From NCBI RefSeq assembly GCF_018130245.1, contig NZ_JAFCKP010000001.1:434001-498000 (forward strand): 64,000 nucleotides of DNA, written 5' to 3'. The stretch is from Bradyrhizobium sp. SZCCT0231. GTDB lineage: Bacteria > Pseudomonadota > Alphaproteobacteria > Rhizobiales > Xanthobacteraceae. The position numbers and the translations under genes were made by a program. Below are positions 54,521-63,397 of this stretch, piece after piece (position 1 is the stretch's first letter; each line of letters opens with the position of its first letter). Under the pieces are notes generated by a model. The model was not told the origin of the DNA. It made no database searches and saw only the letters and a list, made by a program, of their open reading frames with translations.

Positions 54521-55903
54521 TTGGTCTATCGCCATACCATCGATGCCACGAGCTACGCGTTTCCGGACCTGCGCGACCTCCTCGCCAAGGCGACGCCGCC
54601 ACGCTCCGGCGACCGGCTGGCCGGAATTGCCGCTGCCAGCTCCGAGCAGATGATCGCGGCGCGGATGGCGCTCGCGGATGTGCCGCTCGGCCAGTTCCTG
54701 CAGGAAGCCGTCATTCCCTATGAGACCGACGAGGTCACCCGCCTCGTGATTGACGGCCATGACGCAAAAGCCTTTGCGCCGGTGGCGTCGCTGACCGTCG
54801 GGGCCTTCCGCGACTGGTTGCTGTCGGACGCCGCAACGCCCGACATCCTGCGCAAGCTGGCAGGCGGCATCACCCCGGAGATGGCGGCCGCCGTGTCAAA
54901 GCTGATGCGCAACCAGGATCTGATCCTGGCTGCGCGCAAATGCGAGGTCACCACCGCCTTCCGCAACACCATCGGCCTGAAGGGGCGGATGAGCACGCGG
55001 CTGCAGCCCAACCATCCGTTCGACGATGCCAGGGGCATCACCGCCTCGATCCTGGACGGCATCCTGCTCGGCGCCGGCGATGCCTGCATCGGCATCAATC
55101 CTGCGAGCGACGATCCCGCCGTCATCGCGCAATTGCTGCGGCTGCTCGACGAGATCATCGCGCGGCTGAAGATCCCGACGCAGGGTTGCGTGCTGACTCA
55201 TGTCACGACGACGCTCTCGCTGATCGGGCAGGGCGTTCCGGTCGACCTCGTCTTCCAGTCGGTCGCCGGCACGGAGGCGGCCAACCGCAGTTTCGGCATT
55301 GATCTTGCGCTTCTGAAAGAGGCGCAGCAGGCCGGGCTGTCGCTGGGGCGCGGCACGGTCGGGCGGAACGTGATGTATTTCGAGACCGGCCAGGGCTCGG
55401 CGCTCTCGGCGGGCGCCCATCACGGCGTCGACCAGCAGACCTGCGAGGCGCGCGCCTATGCGGTCGCCCGCGCCTTTGCCCCGCTGCTCGTCAACAGCGT
55501 CGTCGGCTTCATCGGCCCGGAATATCTCTATGACGGCAAGGAAATCATCCGGGCGGGGCTGGAGGATCATTTCTGCGGCAAGCTGCTCGGCCTGCCGCTC
55601 GGGGTCGACATCTGCTACACCAACCATGCCGAGGCGGACCAGGACGACATGGACAATCTCCTGACGCTGCTCGCCGCCGCCGGCGTCACCTTCATCATGG
55701 GGGTCCCCGGCGCGGACGACGTCATGCTGAACTACCAGTCGACGTCGTTCCACGACGCGCTCTATGTTCGCGACGTCTTCGGTTTGCGCCGCGCGCCGGA
55801 ATTCGACGACTGGCTGGCGCGCTCGGGCATTACAGGCGCCGATTTCCGCCTTGCCGGCGATGCAGGCCTGCTGCCGGATTTTGCCTCGCGGCTGATCGCG
55901 TGA
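54521..55903 (+). CDS. eutB: Ethanolamine ammonia-lyase, large subunit
   Basis: A 460-residue TIM-barrel subunit of the adenosylcobalamin-dependent enzyme that converts ethanolamine to acetaldehyde and ammonia. No ATG fits; the TTG at 54521 follows GGAG and gives VYRHTIDATSYAFPDLRDLL, where EutB proteins start. Family stretches include LAKATPPRSGD, NHPFDDARGI, GTEAANRSFGID, GQGSALSAGAHHGVDQQT and CYTNHAEADQDDMDN. The small subunit gene eutC does not follow directly: hpnP lies between them (158-bp gap after eutB). No bacterial microcompartment genes are near, so this is the short type of ethanolamine pathway. A B12 riboswitch was not recognised upstream. Confidence 0.95.
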   Translation: MVYRHTIDATSYAFPDLRDLLAKATPPRSGDRLAGIAAASSEQMIAARMALADVPLGQFLQEAVIPYETDEVTRLVIDGHDAKAFAPVASLTVGAFRDWLLSDAATPDILRKLAGGITPEMAAAVSKLMRNQDLILAARKCEVTTAFRNTIGLKGRMSTRLQPNHPFDDARGITASILDGILLGAGDACIGINPASDDPAVIAQLLRLLDEIIARLKIPTQGCVLTHVTTTLSLIGQGVPVDLVFQSVAGTEAANRSFGIDLALLKEAQQAGLSLGRGTVGRNVMYFETGQGSALSAGAHHGVDQQTCEARAYAVARAFAPLLVNSVVGFIGPEYLYDGKEIIRAGLEDHFCGKLLGLPLGVDICYTNHAEADQDDMDNLLTLLAAAGVTFIMGVPGADDVMLNYQSTSFHDALYVRDVFGLRRAPEFDDWLARSGITGADFRLAGDAGLLPDFASRLIA

Positions 55904-55952
55904 GGCGGCGGCAGGTGCCAACTCTCCCTGCTTAGGAAACCATCGGCGCCTT

Positions 55953-55991
55953 CCGGAATTATGCTTGTGCCACAATATTGAGAAATTCCGG
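55953..55991. promoter_or_regulatory. Spaced 8-bp inverted repeat upstream of hpnP
   Basis: CCGGAATT (55953-55960) and AATTCCGG (55984-55991) are perfectly complementary, with centres 31 bp apart (about three helical turns). They lie in the 158-bp gap between eutB and hpnP, about 70 bp before the hpnP ATG. This could be an operator or part of a weak hairpin. No convincing GGAAC-N16/17-CGTT (EcfG-type) promoter was found in the gap. Confidence 0.35.
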
Positions 55992-56061
55992 CGACAGCGT
56001 TACGCTATGTGTCTGGCTGGCAATTTCCGCACCATCGGTCGAGCGTGGCGGGGGAGCTTTG

Positions 56062-57648
56062 ATGCGAGCTGAAAGCAACGGAACGTCCCGGCGGATTCTC
56101 TGCGTGTTTCCGCGCTACACCTCGTCCTTCGGCACGTTCGAGCATTCATATCCCCTGACCGATGGCGTCCGCGCTTTCATGCCGCCGCAGGGACTATTGC
56201 TGATCTCCGCCTATCTGCCGCAGGATTGGCAGGTCAAGTTCGTCGACGAGAATCTGCGCCGCACGACGAAGGAGGAGTTTGAATGGGCGGAAGTCGTCTT
56301 CGTCAGCGGCATGCACATCCAGCGCCAGCAGATGAACGACATCTGCCGGCGCGCCCATGAATTCGATCTGCCGGTCGCGCTCGGCGGGCCCTCCGTCAGC
56401 GCCTGCCCCGACTATTATCCGTCGTTCGACTATCTGCATGTCGGAGAGCTCGGCGACGCCACCAACCAGCTGATCGAGATCCTGTCGCGCGACACCTCAC
56501 GTCCCGAGGCTCAGGTGGTGCTGACCACCAAGGACCGCGTGCCGATGACGGAGTTTCCGATCCCGGCCTACGAACTCGCCGACGTGAAGAAATACTTCCT
56601 CGGCAGTATCCAGTATTCCAGCGGCTGTCCCTATCAGTGCGAGTTCTGCGACATCCCCGGCCTCTACGGCCGCAATCCCCGCATCAAGACGCCGCAGCAG
56701 ATCGTCGCCGAGCTCGACCGCCTGCGCGAATGCGGCATGACCGACACCATCTATTTCGTCGACGACAATTTCATCGGCAACCGCAAGGCTGCGATGGACC
56801 TGCTGCCGTATCTGATCGAATGGCAGAAGAAAACCGGCTACGTGGCGCGGCTCGCCTGCGAGGCGACGCTCAACATCGCCAAGCGGCCCGAGATACTCGA
56901 GAAGATGCGCGAGGCCTATTTCGTCACCATCTTCTGCGGCATCGAGACGCCCGACCCCGATGCCCTGAAGGCGATGCACAAGGACCACAATATGATGGTC
57001 CCGATCCTGGAGGGCGTGCGCACCATCAACTCCTACGGCATGGAGGTCGTGTCCGGCATCATCATGGGGCTCGACACCGACAAGCCGAACACCTCGGAGG
57101 CGCTGCTCGCTTTCGTCGAGGAGTCCCGGATTCCGCTGCTCACCATCAACCTGCTCCAGGCGCTGCCGAAGACGCCCCTGTGGGACCGTCTGGAGCGCGA
57201 GGGACGCTTGGTCCACGACGACGGCCGCGATTCCAACGTCGACTTCCTGCTGCCTTACGACGAGGTCGTCGCGTCGTGGAAGCACGCCATGGCGGTCGCT
57301 TACGCGCCCGAGAAGGTCTACGCGCGCTATCAGCATCAATGCGACCACGTCTATGTGAACCGCCTCAAGATGCCGGTGCCGGACGAGATGAAGACCTGGC
57401 CCAATATCAGGCGCGGCCTCGTCATGCTGCGCAACATCTTCTGGCAGGTCGGCGTGCTCGGTGACTACAAGCGCGTGTTCTGGAAGTTTGCGCTGGGACG
57501 CATCAAGCGCGGCGATCTCGAAGGCTTGATCGGCTGCGCCACGATCGCGCATCACCTCATCACCTTCGCGCGTGCGGCCTCCAGCGGCAAGCAGAACGCC
57601 TCGAACTATTCGATCCGGCTGCGCGAGGCCGCGGTTCCCGCCGAATGA
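56062..57648 (+). CDS. hpnP: Hopanoid C-2 methylase (B12-binding radical SAM), HpnP
   Basis: A 528-residue protein starting at ATG 56062 after GGGGAG. The N-terminal half is a B12-binding domain (LTDGVRAFMPPQGLLLISAY ... ALGGPSVSACPDYYPSFD). The radical SAM cluster motif C-x3-C-x2-C is at C189, C193 and C196 in SGCPYQCEFCDIPG, and the chain continues through the SAM barrel to a C-terminal domain. HpnP proteins methylate hopanoids at C-2 and in Rhodopseudomonas are needed for 2-methylhopanoids, which stiffen membranes. Its place between eutB and eutC and beside the hpnC/hpnD genes supports this assignment. In R. palustris hpnP is reported to be controlled by the general stress sigma factor EcfG. 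Confidence 0.92.
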   Translation: MRAESNGTSRRILCVFPRYTSSFGTFEHSYPLTDGVRAFMPPQGLLLISAYLPQDWQVKFVDENLRRTTKEEFEWAEVVFVSGMHIQRQQMNDICRRAHEFDLPVALGGPSVSACPDYYPSFDYLHVGELGDATNQLIEILSRDTSRPEAQVVLTTKDRVPMTEFPIPAYELADVKKYFLGSIQYSSGCPYQCEFCDIPGLYGRNPRIKTPQQIVAELDRLRECGMTDTIYFVDDNFIGNRKAAMDLLPYLIEWQKKTGYVARLACEATLNIAKRPEILEKMREAYFVTIFCGIETPDPDALKAMHKDHNMMVPILEGVRTINSYGMEVVSGIIMGLDTDKPNTSEALLAFVEESRIPLLTINLLQALPKTPLWDRLEREGRLVHDDGRDSNVDFLLPYDEVVASWKHAMAVAYAPEKVYARYQHQCDHVYVNRLKMPVPDEMKTWPNIRRGLVMLRNIFWQVGVLGDYKRVFWKFALGRIKRGDLEGLIGCATIAHHLITFARAASSGKQNASNYSIRLREAAVPAE

Positions 57649-57654
57649 TGCGAC

Positions 57655-58440
57655 ATGTCTGATCCGGCTCCGCCGCGCCGTCCGACGCTCGATTTGCGGG
57701 CGTGCACGCCCGCGCGCGTTGCGCTGGGCCGCAGCGGCGCGAGCATGCCGACGAAGGCGCTGCTTGATTTCACGCTGGACCATGCCCGCGCGCGCGATGC
57801 CGTGCATGCCGCCTTCGATACGCCGCGTCTGCTCGCCGACCTCGGCGCGCTCGGACTTGCCGTGACCGAAGTGAGGAGCCGGGCGGTCGATCGCAGCGAC
57901 TATCTGCGGCGGCCGGATCTGGGACGACAGCTCGAGCCAGGCTCGGCGCAGCTTCTGGCACGAAGCGCCTCGGCGCCGTGCCAGCTCGCGCTTGTGATCG
58001 GAGACGGCCTGTCCGCGGCGGCGGTCCACAGCCATGCGGCGATCATGGTGAGGCGCCTGTTGCCATTGCTCGCGGAGGGGGATGACGTCGCGATCGGCCA
58101 TGTCGTCGTCGCCTCAGGCGCGCGCGTCGCGCTCGGCGACGAGATCGGCGCCATTCTCGGTGCGCGCATGGTCGCGATGCTGATCGGCGAACGGCCCGGC
58201 CTGTCCGCGCCCGACAGTCTCGGCGCCTATCTGACCTTTGCACCGAAGCCCGGCCGCACCGACGCCGAGCGCAATTGCGTCTCGAACATCCACCACGCCG
58301 GGTTGAGCCATGACGAGGCTGCCTTCAAGATCGCCTGGCTGGTCCGCGAGGGACTGGCCCGGCAGGTGAGCGGCGTGGCGCTGAAGGACGAGAGCGCGGA
58401 CCGCGCGCCGCGTCGAATTGGCACATTCTCGCCTGGATGA
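57655..58440 (+). CDS. eutC: Ethanolamine ammonia-lyase, small subunit
   Basis: A 261-residue EutC subunit. [26 protein letters not shown] at the start, [35 protein letters not shown] and [21 protein letters not shown] are all family features; the subunit binds adenosylcobalamin together with EutB. The start ATG 57655 is only 6 bp after the hpnP stop, with a weak ribosome-binding site, so eutC is probably translated from the hpnP message. Thus the stoichiometry of EutB and EutC depends on a transcript that also makes HpnP. Confidence 0.95.
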   Translation: MSDPAPPRRPTLDLRACTPARVALGRSGASMPTKALLDFTLDHARARDAVHAAFDTPRLLADLGALGLAVTEVRSRAVDRSDYLRRPDLGRQLEPGSAQLLARSASAPCQLALVIGDGLSAAAVHSHAAIMVRRLLPLLAEGDDVAIGHVVVASGARVALGDEIGAILGARMVAMLIGERPGLSAPDSLGAYLTFAPKPGRTDAERNCVSNIHHAGLSHDEAAFKIAWLVREGLARQVSGVALKDESADRAPRRIGTFSPG

Positions 58441-58649
58441 CCGGCATCCCCGGCCCAGATCGCCGCTTTCTTGATCGATTCGGCCACGCTTCGCCTGCTT
58501 GCGAAAAGACCTGTTGACCTGCTAAACCGCTGCCGGCGATTTTCCGCGCATTTTCAACGGGCAAGCCTCCCATTGGTATGGCGTTTTCAAGCCGTTCGCG
58601 GGGCGCAATAAGCTCACAAGACCGAGCCGATTTAGGAACTGGACAAGGC

Positions 58650-61016
58650 ATGCTCGAAAAGCACAGCGAGAGTGAGGTTCATGTCGACAAGGTCGAGCAG
58701 GGACCTGCGTCCTCCATCGCCTTTGGGCTGGAGCGTCTCGGGCTGATCGCCGTCCGGGCCCCGATCGTCTCCTGCATCGTCCTGCTCGCCCTGATCGTCG
58801 GCGCCGTGTTCGGCATCTACCGCATCAGGATCGACGATTCGCTGTCGCAGCTGTTCCGCTCCGACACCCGCGAATTCAAGCAGTATGAAGAGGTCACGAA
58901 GAAGTTCCCGGCCGAGGAGTTCGACGTCCTCGTCGTGGTCGAGGGCAAGACCCTGCTGGCGCGGAACAACCTCGAGAAGCTGCGCGACTTCGTCACCGAC
59001 CTGCAGCTGGTCGAAGGCACGCGCGGCCTCGTCTCGCTGTTCTCGGCGCGCCAGGCGCCGGCCCCGGGCAAGCTGCCGGCGGCGTTGTTCCCGCCCGAGC
59101 TGCCCGAGGGCGCGGCCTATGACAAGTTCATCGAGACGGTCAAGAACAACGAGATCATCCGCGGCAAGCTGCTGTCGGAGGACGGCACGCTGGCGCTGAT
59201 CGTGCTGTCGCTCGATCCCGAAGTGGTCGGCTCCAACAAGCTGACCAAGACCGTCGGCGATATCCGCGCGCTGATGAAGGAGGATCTCGGCGACACCGGG
59301 CTCAACGTGCAGCTCTCGGGCGTGCCGGTGATGCAGCTCGAGATCCGCAATGCGGTCGAGCGCGACGGGCTGACCTACAACATCCTCGGCATCCTCGCCG
59401 GGTGCATCATCGCCATCATCTTCTTCCGCAAGATCTCGTTCATGATCGCGGCGGCATTCCCGCCGATGATCGCGATCCTGCTGGCGCTGGGCGCGCTCGG
59501 CTGGGCCAATTTCAACCTCAACATGTTCCTGAACGTGATGACGCCGCTCATCATGGTCATCAGCTTCTCGGACTCGATGCAGCTCACCTTCGCCGCGCGC
59601 GACCGGCTGATCGCGGGCCAGGACAAGTTCACCGCGTTCAAGAACGCGGTGCTGGTGGTGGGACCGGCCTGCGTGCTGACGCACGGCACCGCCGGCATTT
59701 CCTTCATCGCGCTGCAATTCTCCGACTCCGATTTGATCCGCAAGTTCGGCGAAGCCGGGCTCGCCGCCACCATCATCGCGCTGGTCGCGGTGCTGTCGCT
59801 GGTGCCTGTTTTCGGCGTGCTGTTCGTGCGCAACGAGAAGGTCTTTGCGGTCAAGTTCCAGGGCGCCGATGCCGGCGTCCAGGCGCTGCGCAATTTCTGC
59901 TACTGGATCGCGGTGCGCATGGTCGGCCGGCCCGGCCTGTTCAGCCTGATCGCGGTGCTGTTCGTCGGCGGCCTCGGCGTCATCTACGCCAATCTGGAGC
60001 CGCGCTACCGGCTCGCCGACCAGGTGCCGGACAAGCGCCAGGCGGTTGCCGCCAGCGACCGGTTAGATGCCAAGCTCACCGGCGCAAACCCCGTCAACGT
60101 GCTGGTCCAGTTCCCCAAGGGCGAATCGCTGTATTCGCCGGAGACCCTCCAGACCATCGCCGACGTGCATGCGACCGTGGAGAAGGCGGCCGGTGTCGGC
60201 AACGTCTGGTCGCTGGAGACGCTGCGCCGCTGGCTGGCCGAGAAGGCGGGCAGCGCCGACGTCGCGACGTTGAAGGAATATGTGGGCGTCATCCCCGAGC
60301 ACCTGGTGCGGCGGTTCATCGACGCCGAGCAGGACGCGGTGGTGGTCGCCGGCCGGGTGCCGGACAAGGATTCCAGCCAGCTTCTGCCGATCGTCGACAA
60401 GCTCGACACCGAGCTCGACGCCGTCCGCAAGAAGCATCCCGGCTACGAGATCGCGGTGACCGGTCTTGCCGCCATCGCCGCACGCAACTCGGCCAACATG
60501 ATCGAGAAGCTGAACCGCGGCCTCACCGTCGAATTCGCGCTGGTCGCGATCTTCATCGGCCTCGCCTTCCGCTCCTGGGTGGTGATGTTCGCCTGCATCC
60601 TGCCGGGCATCTTCCCGGTGGTGATGTCGGGAACGGTGCTGTGGGCGATGGGCGAGGGGCTGCAATTCGCCAGCGTCGTCGCGCTCACCGTCTCGTTCGG
60701 CTTAGGGCTCAGCGCCACCATCCACTTCCTCAATCGCCTGAGACTGGAGAGCAAGCCGGGCGTCGGCTCGGCGCTCGCCGTGGAGCGGGCGACCGTGCTG
60801 GTGGGACCTGCGCTGATACTGACCACGGTGGTCTTGGCCTGCGGCCTCGTCGTCACCGTGTTCTCCGACCTGCCGTCGCTCAGGCTGTTCGGCTGGCTCA
60901 GCGCCTTCTCGATGGTCATGGCCCTCGTCGCCGACCTCTTCATCCTCAGGCCGACGGCGATGTGGCTGATCAATTTGCACGGCAAGCTGCAGGGCACGGA
61001 TAAGCCGGCGATCTGA
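58650..61016 (+). CDS. RND/MMPL family transporter, HpnN candidate (hopanoid transport)
   Basis: A 788-residue inner-membrane transporter with two MMPL halves: TM1 near residues 37-58, a large periplasmic domain to about 250, a block of about five helices (VMTPLIMVISFSDSMQLTF in it), TM7 near 430, a second periplasmic domain, and a second block (SVVALTVSFGLGLSATIHFLN). Members of this superfamily move lipids outward. In hopanoid producers such a transporter, HpnN, carries hopanoids to the outer membrane. Position next to hpnP, eutC and hpnC fits HpnN, but the sequence does not show the N-terminal pattern I associate with the classic HpnN family, so no symbol is given. ATG 58650 (MLEKHSESEVH) is preferred to ATG 58578. 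Confidence 0.82.
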   Translation: MLEKHSESEVHVDKVEQGPASSIAFGLERLGLIAVRAPIVSCIVLLALIVGAVFGIYRIRIDDSLSQLFRSDTREFKQYEEVTKKFPAEEFDVLVVVEGKTLLARNNLEKLRDFVTDLQLVEGTRGLVSLFSARQAPAPGKLPAALFPPELPEGAAYDKFIETVKNNEIIRGKLLSEDGTLALIVLSLDPEVVGSNKLTKTVGDIRALMKEDLGDTGLNVQLSGVPVMQLEIRNAVERDGLTYNILGILAGCIIAIIFFRKISFMIAAAFPPMIAILLALGALGWANFNLNMFLNVMTPLIMVISFSDSMQLTFAARDRLIAGQDKFTAFKNAVLVVGPACVLTHGTAGISFIALQFSDSDLIRKFGEAGLAATIIALVAVLSLVPVFGVLFVRNEKVFAVKFQGADAGVQALRNFCYWIAVRMVGRPGLFSLIAVLFVGGLGVIYANLEPRYRLADQVPDKRQAVAASDRLDAKLTGANPVNVLVQFPKGESLYSPETLQTIADVHATVEKAAGVGNVWSLETLRRWLAEKAGSADVATLKEYVGVIPEHLVRRFIDAEQDAVVVAGRVPDKDSSQLLPIVDKLDTELDAVRKKHPGYEIAVTGLAAIAARNSANMIEKLNRGLTVEFALVAIFIGLAFRSWVVMFACILPGIFPVVMSGTVLWAMGEGLQFASVVALTVSFGLGLSATIHFLNRLRLESKPGVGSALAVERATVLVGPALILTTVVLACGLVVTVFSDLPSLRLFGWLSAFSMVMALVADLFILRPTAMWLINLHGKLQGTDKPAI

Positions 61017-61083
61017 GCGAGGGGCGGCAAGGCCGTCTCGCATGCGGCGTCGCGCAGATCAGTTGCGGACAACGCCAATCAGC

Positions 61084-61116
61084 AAAAAGCCCCCGGCTCG
61101 CGAGAGCCGGGGGCTT
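61084..61116 (-). terminator. Rho-independent terminator
   Basis: AAGCCCCCGGCTC (61087-61099) pairs with GAGCCGGGGGCTT (61104-61116) around a GCGA loop. Read on the minus strand it ends in TTTTTGCT, so it terminates the secreted-protein gene at 61141-61638; the plus side lacks a T-tract. Confidence 0.9.
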
Positions 61117-61140
61117 GCTCCTTCAACGCGGTAAGGCCAA

Positions 61141-61638
61141 TCAGCCCTTCGTCATCGTGATGTTGACGCCGCGGATCTCGCCCTTGGAGGAGATCTGCAC
61201 CGTCTGCTTGGTGCCGTTGGTGCGCAGCGACAGATTGGCGGCAAAGCCGTTGGCCTCGACGAACACCTCGATCTGGCCGCCGCCGGCGGTGCCCTGCAGA
61301 TTGCCGAAGATGTTGCGGCTGGACTCGCTCCAATTGCCGGAGATGCGGTCGCCCTGGCTCGTCACGTCGCTGGTGAGGTCGAACTTGTAGCTGTCGGACG
61401 CGCAGTGCAGGGCCTGCTTGAGGTTGAGACCGCTGCCGGCGACCTTGTAGTCGGCCTTGCAGCGGATGCGCTCGGTGGATCCGTCGGACAGCGAGACCGT
61501 GCCGGTGCCGGTCCACGCGCCGTCGAAGCCGGCAAACGGTCCGGACGACTGAGCCTGGCTCGCCGAAACCGAGAAGAGCAGCGCAGCGCCAACGCCGGCC
61601 GCGGTGATTGCCAGTCCAGATCGCCCAAAGAATTTCAT
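61141..61638 (-). CDS. Secreted protein of unknown function (lipocalin-like beta-rich)
   Basis: A 165-residue protein starting at ATG 61638 (MKFFGRSGLAITAAGVGAAL) with a signal peptide cut near SQAQ. The mature part begins GPFAGFDGAWTGTGTVSLSDG and is rich in alternating hydrophobic/polar strands, with two Cys (RIRCKADY and LHCASDS) that could form a disulfide. Proteins of this look are common in Bradyrhizobium as hypothetical exported proteins. It is on the opposite strand to the hopanoid genes and converges on the RND transporter, with its own terminator 25 bp after the stop. Confidence 0.83.
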   Translation of the reverse strand: MKFFGRSGLAITAAGVGAALLFSVSASQAQSSGPFAGFDGAWTGTGTVSLSDGSTERIRCKADYKVAGSGLNLKQALHCASDSYKFDLTSDVTSQGDRISGNWSESSRNIFGNLQGTAGGGQIEVFVEANGFAANLSLRTNGTKQTVQISSKGEIRGVNITMTKG

Positions 61639-62085
61639 CACGAATATCCCGTTTTGGAACGACGTTCGCTTACGATCGAGAACGTCTCGCCACATCGAAG
61701 GTTTAGTGTTCCGAGCCTGTGTCAGGTTCAACGCGCCAGGACCAGAGATGGCGGTTCACCGGGCGCCGGTGGGGCGATTTGCCGTGTTTCGGCGTGTTTC
61801 TGGCTGATACGGCGAGGCGGAGAGATGCAGCTCTGCAACAGCCGTGCAGTAAAATGCGGGCATTCTGAATTATGACGTAGTATCAACCTCTTACATCTGC
61901 CAATGATGGCGCAGGGAAGACCTGATTTGGTGGGGGCGGCGCCAATTTGGCCGCATTTGCCAGCGCTTGTGCCTTCTCTGAGGCCGCTACCCCGCGGCGA
62001 CTTGCCATCAGAGCAATCCGTTCCGGTCGCCCGCCCAGTGCTGTCCGGGATCGGTGCGATTCTGCCGTCAGAATGAAGGAATACA
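61639..62085. other. Divergent intergenic region
   Basis: 447 bp between the minus-strand secreted protein and the plus-strand Cys-rich gene. It must hold both promoters. No credible gene, repeat or motif was recognised; there is an AT-richer spot around 61868-61905. Confidence 0.5.
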
Positions 62086-62319
62086 ATGCGTAAGCTTCTC
62101 GTCGCTCTCACCCTGCTGTCGGCATCCCTTTCGACGGCGGCGTTCGCCCAGCAAGGGCGCGGCACGGACGCCGAGCAGAAGGCCTGCACGCGCGATGTGC
62201 AGAAGTTCTGCCGCCCGGTCATCGATCAGGGCGATTTCACCATCCTGGCCTGCCTGAAGGAGAACCGGACCAAGATCTCGCAGGCCTGCGATCAGGTCCT
62301 GAAGAACCACAACCAGTAA
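62086..62319 (+). CDS. Small secreted Cys-rich repeat protein
   Basis: A 77-residue exported protein with signal peptide MRKLLVALTLLSASLSTAAF (cut near AQQ) and one cysteine-rich repeat: CTRDVQKFCRPVIDQGD followed by CLKENRTKISQACDQVL. The four Cys match the spacing of the GLG1/FGFR-type cysteine-rich repeat. ATG 62086 follows AAGGAA. The function is unknown. It precedes hpnC on the same strand but has its own terminator, so it is probably transcribed alone. Confidence 0.87.
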   Translation: MRKLLVALTLLSASLSTAAFAQQGRGTDAEQKACTRDVQKFCRPVIDQGDFTILACLKENRTKISQACDQVLKNHNQ

Positions 62320-62339
62320 GCTCGGCCATTGGCCCACCC

Positions 62340-62363
62340 AAGGCGGCCTCGGGGCCGCCTTTT
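62340..62363 (+). terminator. Rho-independent terminator after Cys-rich gene
   Basis: AAGGCGGCC (62340-62348) pairs with GGCCGCCTT (62353-62361) around TCGG, followed by TT. It begins 21 bp after the stop. Confidence 0.85.
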
Positions 62364-62512
62364 CGGGCCCGATCCGCAGAGGGCAGCCATCGACAGACAG
62401 GATTGGTTTTGCGGCCGTATTCCCCTATATGGGGGCCGCGGCGGCATCGCCGGCATGAGCCCGCGCGAGCGAAAAAGCCCTTCCTGTCCAAACGATTGTT
62501 AATCAGCCCTCG

Positions 62513-63397
62513 ATGACCTCTGCGAGCGAATTGCGATCCGGCAAGGGTGACCGCGACGAGAATTTTCCCGTCGCGTCCTGGATCATTCATCCGCGTCATC
62601 GCGCCTTGATCCTGGCCTATTACAACTTCGTCCGTACCGCCGACGACATCGCCGACCATGCGACGCTGCCGCCCGACCAGAAGCTGGCTTACCTCGATCT
62701 GCTCGAGGCGGAACTGCTCGGCAGGGGCGACACCCAGGCCGAGGCCGTCACCCTGCGCCGCGCGCTGGCCGAGCGCGGCATGGCTCCGCGCCACGCGCTC
62801 GACGTGCTCATCGCCTTCCGCATGGACGTGACCAAGCTGCGCTACGAGACCTGGGACGAGGTCATCCACTATTGCCGCTATTCCGCGATGCCGGTCGGCC
62901 GCTTCATGCTCGACGTTCACGGCGAGAGCACCTCGACCTGGGCCGCGTCGGACGCGCTCTGCGCAGGCCTGCAGATCAACAATCACCTGCAGGATTGCGG
63001 CAAGGATTTCCGCGAGCTCAACCGTGTCTATCTGCCGCGCGATGCGCTGGCCGCAAGCGGCGCCTCGGTCGAGCAGCTTGGCCTCGCCCAATCGCCGCCG
63101 GCGATGCTGGCCTGCCTGCAGTCGCTCGCCGCGCGCAACGAGGCGCTGCTCGACGAGGGCAGGTCGCTGAGCGCACAAATCCGGGATTTCCGCCTCGGCG
63201 TCGACGTTTCCGTCATCCAGGCCTATGCCGACCGCATCGTGCGCCTGCTCAAGGTGCGCGACCCCCTGCGCGAGCGCGTGCATCTGAACAAGTTCGAGCT
63301 TCTCACCTTCAGCCTCGCCGGCATGATCGGCGAAGTCGGCCGCCGCGCGATCGGACGCAAGGCCATTTCCAGACCGGGGACTGCACATGACGCTTGA
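62513..63397 (+). CDS. hpnC: Squalene/phytoene synthase family, HpnC
   Basis: A 294-residue prenyl-condensing fold protein. The first acidic motif is RTADDIADH (D44, D45, D48) and the second region NNHLQDCGKDF is followed by NRVYLPRDAL. HpnC works with HpnD and HpnE in the three-step route from farnesyl diphosphate to squalene: HpnD makes presqualene diphosphate, HpnC turns it into hydroxysqualene, and HpnE reduces that to squalene. The gene overlaps hpnD by 11 bp. ATG 62513 (MTSASELRSGKGDRDE) is the start. Its promoter should lie in 62364-62512. Confidence 0.93.
   Translation: MTSASELRSGKGDRDENFPVASWIIHPRHRALILAYYNFVRTADDIADHATLPPDQKLAYLDLLEAELLGRGDTQAEAVTLRRALAERGMAPRHALDVLIAFRMDVTKLRYETWDEVIHYCRYSAMPVGRFMLDVHGESTSTWAASDALCAGLQINNHLQDCGKDFRELNRVYLPRDALAASGASVEQLGLAQSPPAMLACLQSLAARNEALLDEGRSLSAQIRDFRLGVDVSVIQAYADRIVRLLKVRDPLRERVHLNKFELLTFSLAGMIGEVGRRAIGRKAISRPGTAHDA

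Noticed and set aside
55904-56061. EcfG-type promoter for hpnP
   Set aside because: I looked for GGAAC-N16/17-CGTT. A GGAAAC at 55935 and a CGTT at 55998 exist but at the wrong spacing.
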